Source of the DNA: Actinomycetota bacterium
Lineage (GTDB): Bacteria > Actinomycetota > Thermoleophilia > Solirubrobacterales > Solirubrobacteraceae
Assembly: GCA_009699915.1 (NCBI GenBank)
Contig: WLNG01000070.1
Span: forward strand, 1-7,211
DNA length: 7,211 nt
Reading direction: 5' to 3'
Shown: positions 5,663-7,211 of the stretch, one piece after another
How the letters are laid out: each line of letters opens with the position of its first letter
Position numbering within the stretch: the first letter of the stretch is position 1
The notes under the pieces: generated by a model
Database searches by the model: none
What the model saw: only the letters and a program-made list of their open reading frames with translations
Told to the model about the DNA's origin: nothing
Position numbers and translations under genes: made by a program

Positions 5663-5680
5663 GAGGCCCGGGCGGGCCCC
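5663..5680 (-). terminator. Hairpin directly after clpC (8-bp stem, no U-tract)
   Basis: In the minus-strand RNA, GGGGCCCG and CGGGCCUC pair through 8 bp including one G-U pair. The 2-nt gap means the innermost pair probably opens to give a 4-nt loop. It begins 13 nt after the clpC stop (5694-5696). No U-run follows. It is likely a 3'-end structure of clpC and a possible U-less terminator; that function is inferred from position only. Confidence 0.4.
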
Positions 5681-5693
5681 AGCGGCGGACTGC

Positions 5694-7211
<1,518 letters not shown>

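Overview
The window is a GC-rich stretch of bacterial chromosome carrying eight protein genes. All lie on the minus strand, so the natural reading order is right to left: clpC (5' end outside the window), radA, disA, carD, ispD, a PHP-family histidinol-phosphatase-like gene, ispF, and cysS (3' end outside the window). The genes are packed tightly, with gaps of 14 to 91 nt and one 4-nt overlap. No stretch of 300 nt lacks a gene. I see no mobile element, CRISPR array, tRNA or rRNA. The combination of GC-rich DNA, ClpC, a DisA-type diadenylate cyclase and CarD next to the MEP-pathway genes points to an actinobacterium. The CysRS and PHP sequences resemble those I associate with Thermoleophilia/Rubrobacteria-like lineages, but that finer placement is from memory and uncertain.

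Region 5694-7211 encodes the C-terminal two thirds of ClpC, the AAA+ unfoldase of the Clp protease. A 91-nt spacer with two GC hairpins separates it from radA (4226-5602), a RecA-like recombination ATPase. A 64-nt spacer with another hairpin and a promoter-like element leads to disA (3049-4161), the c-di-AMP synthase that scans DNA. A 46-nt spacer leads to carD (2424-3002), an RNA-polymerase-binding regulator. Closely linked metabolic genes follow: ispD (1747-2409) and ispF (411-899), steps three and five of non-mevalonate isoprenoid synthesis, with a PHP phosphatase gene (896-1729) between them, and then cysS (1-371).

Functionally the right half is protein quality control and genome integrity (ClpC, RadA, DisA) joined to transcription control (CarD). 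The left half is isoprenoid precursor synthesis, a probable histidine-pathway phosphatase and cysteinyl-tRNA synthesis. This is a known type of core-gene neighbourhood rather than a new system.

The most interesting signals are in the junctions. The three genes whose starts lack a recognisable Shine-Dalgarno sequence (radA, disA, cysS) each have a TANNNT hexamer 8-9 nt before their ATG. This suggests internal promoters giving leaderless or nearly leaderless mRNAs. The other complete genes (carD, ispD, PHP, ispF) have Shine-Dalgarno-like purines of varying strength and no such hexamer. The disA-carD gap is exactly bridged by a 16-codon ORF that overlaps the disA stop and the carD start. The PHP gene placed between ispD and ispF is an unusual insertion in an otherwise classic pair.
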